From NCBI GenBank assembly GCA_019155185.1, contig CM032797.1:15152659-15216658 (forward strand): DNA of 64,000 nt, in the 5' to 3' direction. Origin of the DNA: Beaufortia kweichowensis. Its lineage: Eukaryota > Chordata > Actinopteri > Cypriniformes > Gastromyzontidae. The translations under genes were made by a program, and so were the position numbers. Numbering within the stretch: the stretch's first letter is position 1; each line of letters begins with the position of its first letter. Under the pieces are notes generated by a model. The model did not search any database and was not told the DNA's origin. It worked only from the letters and a program-made list of their open reading frames with translations. This document shows, piece after piece, positions 60,301-64,000 of the stretch.

Positions 60301-62149
60301 TGTTATTGTGCAGACAGTCAATAAATCATACAAGCTAATCAAATGACCAGCACATACCTCTGTAAATTTCCATCCAATTTTGCAGCTTAAAAAATGGTTG
60401 GCTTACTGACTCACAGGAGACAGGAAGGGGAAGGATCCCTCCCGTGTTATCTGCTCCGAGTCGAAAGAACAATCTATCAAATTCTTTAAACTACAATATT
60501 TAAAGAAAAAACTAAACACAAACATGAAACAAAAACAGAAAAATAATAAACAAAAACTAAATTAAAAAGAATGACATCATGCGAAATACTATCAGTCATG
60601 GTCCAGACTATATAAATATATATAATATACAAGTGTATACAATAAAATACAATTACTACATCCGTTACTGTGTCAGAATGTGTCAGGTGAGTTTGATTCC
60701 TGCATTCATGATCATTTATCTACTTCATGACACGATGTTTACTTTTCCCCTGCAGAATGTTAAATTATAGCTGCAAGACGATTCCTTGTCAAAACAAAAT
60801 GACATTTAGTTTTACAAGCAATTCAACATACATAGTATATCTTATCAGGTTTTATTTTAAAAGCTATGGCCAGCATGAATGATCAATGTTAAAAGTCAAT
60901 GTTAATGAGTCATATGTCAGGATAGATACCATATTTAAAAGCTCATATCTACTTCTTATAACCAATGAAAACTAGTATTGTTGTTTTGTTTTGTTTTGGG
61001 AAAAATGTGTTTTCAAATTTTGCATCTGCAGATTCATTGACAAGTACAATACAACCATTCAATCCAATAAACAGGCTACATTCCCCACAGTCTCATTTTT
61101 ATTCATGTAAAATTCCATTATCACCTAACAATAGTTTAGTGTTTGCACGTCCACAAACGGAAGAAAAGAGTTTAAGTGACCCTCAAAACACAATCTGGAC
61201 ACTATGTTAGTGGCCCCATGAAACTTACCCAAGGTTCATTTAAGACCATACCGAATTCTTCAACAATACCCTCACATTATTCTTTCATCAAGAAACAACA
61301 GGAATGCAAAAAAACAAAGGCAGAGAGGTACACCGTGCACGCTTCCTTTAAAAAGCGGACACACAATCGCACATGTAGTCAGTCACGGTGGGAATTGAAT
61401 TTGACTGAGTGTGCTGAGTGAATAGCTTTGGCTTTGTAGTGCAGGTGGACAGATTTAGGAGGGCTGGCAGAGCGAGAGAACTTACTCCACAAATGTTTAA
61501 CTAGCTGCAGAAACGTTCTCTCACCACCCCCACATCAGGGGCTCCAGCGCCGCGTGATGAACTTCACCATAGCTCCCCCCGAGCCTGTAAATCACTCCCT
61601 ATCCCTCATTGATAAGAGTCAGGGGAGCTGTTTTGTGGCTAGCGCTTAGGGCGAAACCGGTGGAACTGATGAACTCCAACAACCGAGCTCTCCACGGCCC
61701 TCTCCACTTCCTTCTGCCCTCGACATGCATATCACTCCCAGTCTAAACAGAAGATTTGTTAAATAAATGCCTTGTCCAAAAGCCAAAACTCCACTGTGGG
61801 AGAGTTAGCTCTGCGTTTCACTTTTCTCAACACTGATGACCATCATTTTCATTTGACTTGTGGTCTCCATAATAATTATCAGGCTCATTTGTATTTGGAG
61901 TGCTACAAACTGTTGCTAGGGTTACGCTGATTAACCTCCAGCCAAAGCTCTTGTATCACAGAGGTTGAACACGTTGCGTGAGCTATCTCTGGCACAGCAG
62001 GTCAGGGCTGTGGACTCTGTTCAGAGCATCTGCTGAAGGATCACATACTCTTTGATGTTCACTTGATCTGTTCAGGCATTGGTGCACCACCATCTGCTAT
62101 AAGCTGGTGAGAAGCAGGTTTATATTTTGTCAGTAATATAAGATACTTA

Positions 62150-62176
62150 CTCTCTCTCTCTCTCTCTCTCTCTCTT
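62150..62176. repeat. CT microsatellite
   Basis: An uninterrupted run of about 13 (ct) units. Confidence 0.95.
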
Positions 62177-62938
62177 CACATGCACACTGTCACTTTCATG
62201 TTCTCGCTGTACAAACTCTGAACATAACACGAATAGCTTTACTTTGTACATTATGGTTATTCTGACCATCTGATATTATGGGACTAAAGTTTATTGGACA
62301 GAAAAGACTTATTTGCTTTTGCTCACAGGAATAATGAATCATGTGAATGATGGATCAGGAGGTCACTGAACAAACCAGACAGGAATTTTCTAGCACATCG
62401 TGATGCATTTAAGGCGCAACAGCTTCTATCATTAATCACGCCCCCATTAACACCAGGTCTTCCGTGGAACTCAGATATGGGGAAAGTCCAGTCAGAAACA
62501 AAACTGAGGTAGTAGTTTTGTTGTAGGAAGTGCACAATCATTTTTCTGGATTGTTCTGTTGCTGGAACACATTCATATTTTTGTGCTGAAACTTTGTTGC
62601 TGTTTTATCATTTCTTATATGTTGTCAATTAAAGAGTCGTCAGATTTCTGTGTTTGACAATGTTCAGTAAGTGCAGCAACAGTATATAGTGTGAAGGTTT
62701 TCACTTGAACCTGTTACAGTGAAAAGTATATATAAGTATTATATATAACTACAGTGACATATTTAAACCTACTTAAATTCAAATTCAAATTAAACCTAAA
62801 ATTATTTCTCTCTCATTGTTTAATTAAAATTAAAAAACTTGTTTCTATTAACAAGCACCACTTAGATATTAATGAAAAGTGAAAAATTAGAAGTTTTAAT
62901 TATGTACGTAAATTTTGAATGTAAGGCAATGCAACTGT

Positions 62939-62941
<3 letters not shown>

Positions 62942-62993
<52 letters not shown>

Positions 62994-63014
62994 GCTCTCT
63001 CGCTCTCGCTCTCA
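62942..63014. repeat. CT/CGCT microsatellite
   Basis: About 20 (ct) units, followed by an interrupted part with 'cgctctct' variants. It produces a false Ser/Leu-rich open frame on the plus strand. Confidence 0.95.
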
Positions 63015-63269
63015 AGAAAAGTTCTTTCTTCATTTTACTTTTCACTTTTCTGGGAGATAATCCTTTTCACCATAGCTCTCTGTCTATGTCTGCTGACCTT
63101 ATCAGTAACCTTAAAAACATGTAAGCTTGCAAAGTTTCATGACTTGAAAAATAATTTGTTTTTTCCAGCCATCTTCTATTATTTTCCAGTCCATTTATAT
63201 TCTTCCTTTGAAGCGAAACAGAGTTTCTTCCATTTTTTGTCTCTGAATGGGCATAAGAGATTCATTAAA

Positions 63270-63620
63270 CAAACTCAACAGATGGGCAATGGGCAATGGT
63301 CAAACGCTGCTGGCAAACTCCCATCAGCAGCCCACAGTATTATTATGAATACCACACAATGACTGATATGTCTATTTCTCTTAATAATGATACAGGAATG
63401 TTTATTACCATGCCCCCCCACTAACAACCGACACCGAAACAACCGAATAATAATGAAACGAAACAGGCCACTGCTGCGTCGACATTCAAAGCCAACAGCT
63501 AAATGAGTCTGACCTTGAAGCTGCCGAGGCGAGAACTCCTGCCCTACAATTACTGGGGAATTGGGAGATGTTAAACCCATCAAAACACCCCCCCCCACCT
63601 CTCAGCTCTCCAGATCTGAC
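63270..63620. other. candidate conserved non-coding segment
   Basis: A non-repetitive stretch with 'acagtattattatgaatacc', 'caattactggggaattggg' and paired 'gtctgacct'/'atctgacct' motifs. Minus-strand frames here (107 and 66 codons) overlap each other and look like chance. It is a candidate only; conservation has not been tested. Confidence 0.25.
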
Positions 63621-64000
63621 CTTGAAGGTGGTATAACATCGGACATGTCGACACACTCCCAAATAGACTTGAGATATTTCAGACACAACTAAGAATTTCC
63701 GTCAAGGTATGACTCGTGGAGCACTTGCTAGACAGTGTCCAATTGCTGAAATTAATAATATACTACTAAAGAACTAGACAACAATGATTTCGGGTGGTGC
63801 GGTGATACTTTTTACCTGAGAGAACGTGCTCATCAGCGACGACAGACATAGTCTACTTTCCATATCAATAGCCATCTTTCAACTGGTGAGTCACATCCAT
63901 CATTCTCTCTCATTTTTTTAGAAAGAGCGATAATGGGGAGCAACAGTTCATGCTTTTCCTCTGTAACTTCACTTTCACATCTTCGAGATAAGAGGTTAAG

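Larger units (their letters stand above)
42561..64000. other. gene-free flank, upstream of the cadherin gene
   Basis: About 21 kb with no supportable gene. It has a SINE (42727), MITE copies (47568, 51237), two members of a dispersed repeat family (50631, 54954), a local duplication (57158) and CT microsatellites. Less AT-rich non-repeat segments that could be regulatory include about 53880-54080, 55870-56150, 59080-59620, 61440-61720 and 63270-63620. All open frames are under 115 codons and unrecognisable. Confidence 0.6.

Noticed and set aside
62915..63124. Ser/Leu-rich 69-codon frame
   Set aside because: It is produced by translation of a CT microsatellite.
1..64000. CRISPR arrays, operons, phage or other prokaryote-type systems
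   Set aside because: No regularly spaced repeats, no dense same-strand genes, and the only gene is split by spliceosomal introns; the window is vertebrate.
1..64000. Endogenous retrovirus or autonomous LINE
   Set aside because: No reverse transcriptase, integrase, gag or long-terminal-repeat pattern was recognised in any frame.

Overview
The window is vertebrate nuclear DNA, almost certainly from a teleost fish and probably a cyprinid-type one. It is AT-rich and mostly non-coding. It holds one split gene with GT-AG introns and many degenerate fish-type repeats: tRNA-derived SINEs with the 'gcttttatccaaagc' tail, and a short palindromic element with 'aaagggatagttca' ends. I see no bacterial, phage, plasmid or CRISPR content and no second gene.

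The gene is on the minus strand, running from about 42420 down to about 18264. It encodes a classical type II cadherin of the cadherin-6/9/10 subgroup, most like cadherin-10 by remembered family sequences. I reconstructed one non-coding 5' exon and eleven coding exons. The splice sites are canonical, and exon lengths equal or nearly equal those of vertebrate type II cadherins. The product has a signal peptide, a propeptide ending in a furin site (RSKR), five extracellular cadherin domains starting GWMW, one membrane helix, and a cytoplasmic tail with the p120- and beta-catenin-binding segments. The expected length is 791 residues. The gene covers about 24 kb, with introns of 94 bp to 10 kb.

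The main anomaly is exon 9. It is 123 bp where the family pattern gives 122, and the surplus base near its 5' end breaks the reading frame between EC4 and EC5. The cause could be an assembly error, a decaying duplicate, or use of a donor 11 bp further into intron 8, which would restore the frame.

Layout: 1-18263 is gene-free DNA downstream of the cadherin gene, with repeats, a hairpin-bearing MITE and possible regulatory segments. 18264-20039 is the inferred 3' UTR. 20040-32200 is the coding part. 32313-42327 is the large first intron, with a GC-rich patch at 34765-35110. 42328-42560 is the first exon and a CpG-rich, CCAAT-containing, TATA-less promoter. 42561-64000 is upstream gene-free DNA with more repeats. 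Several less AT-rich, non-repetitive segments resemble conserved non-coding elements, but conservation cannot be judged from one sequence.
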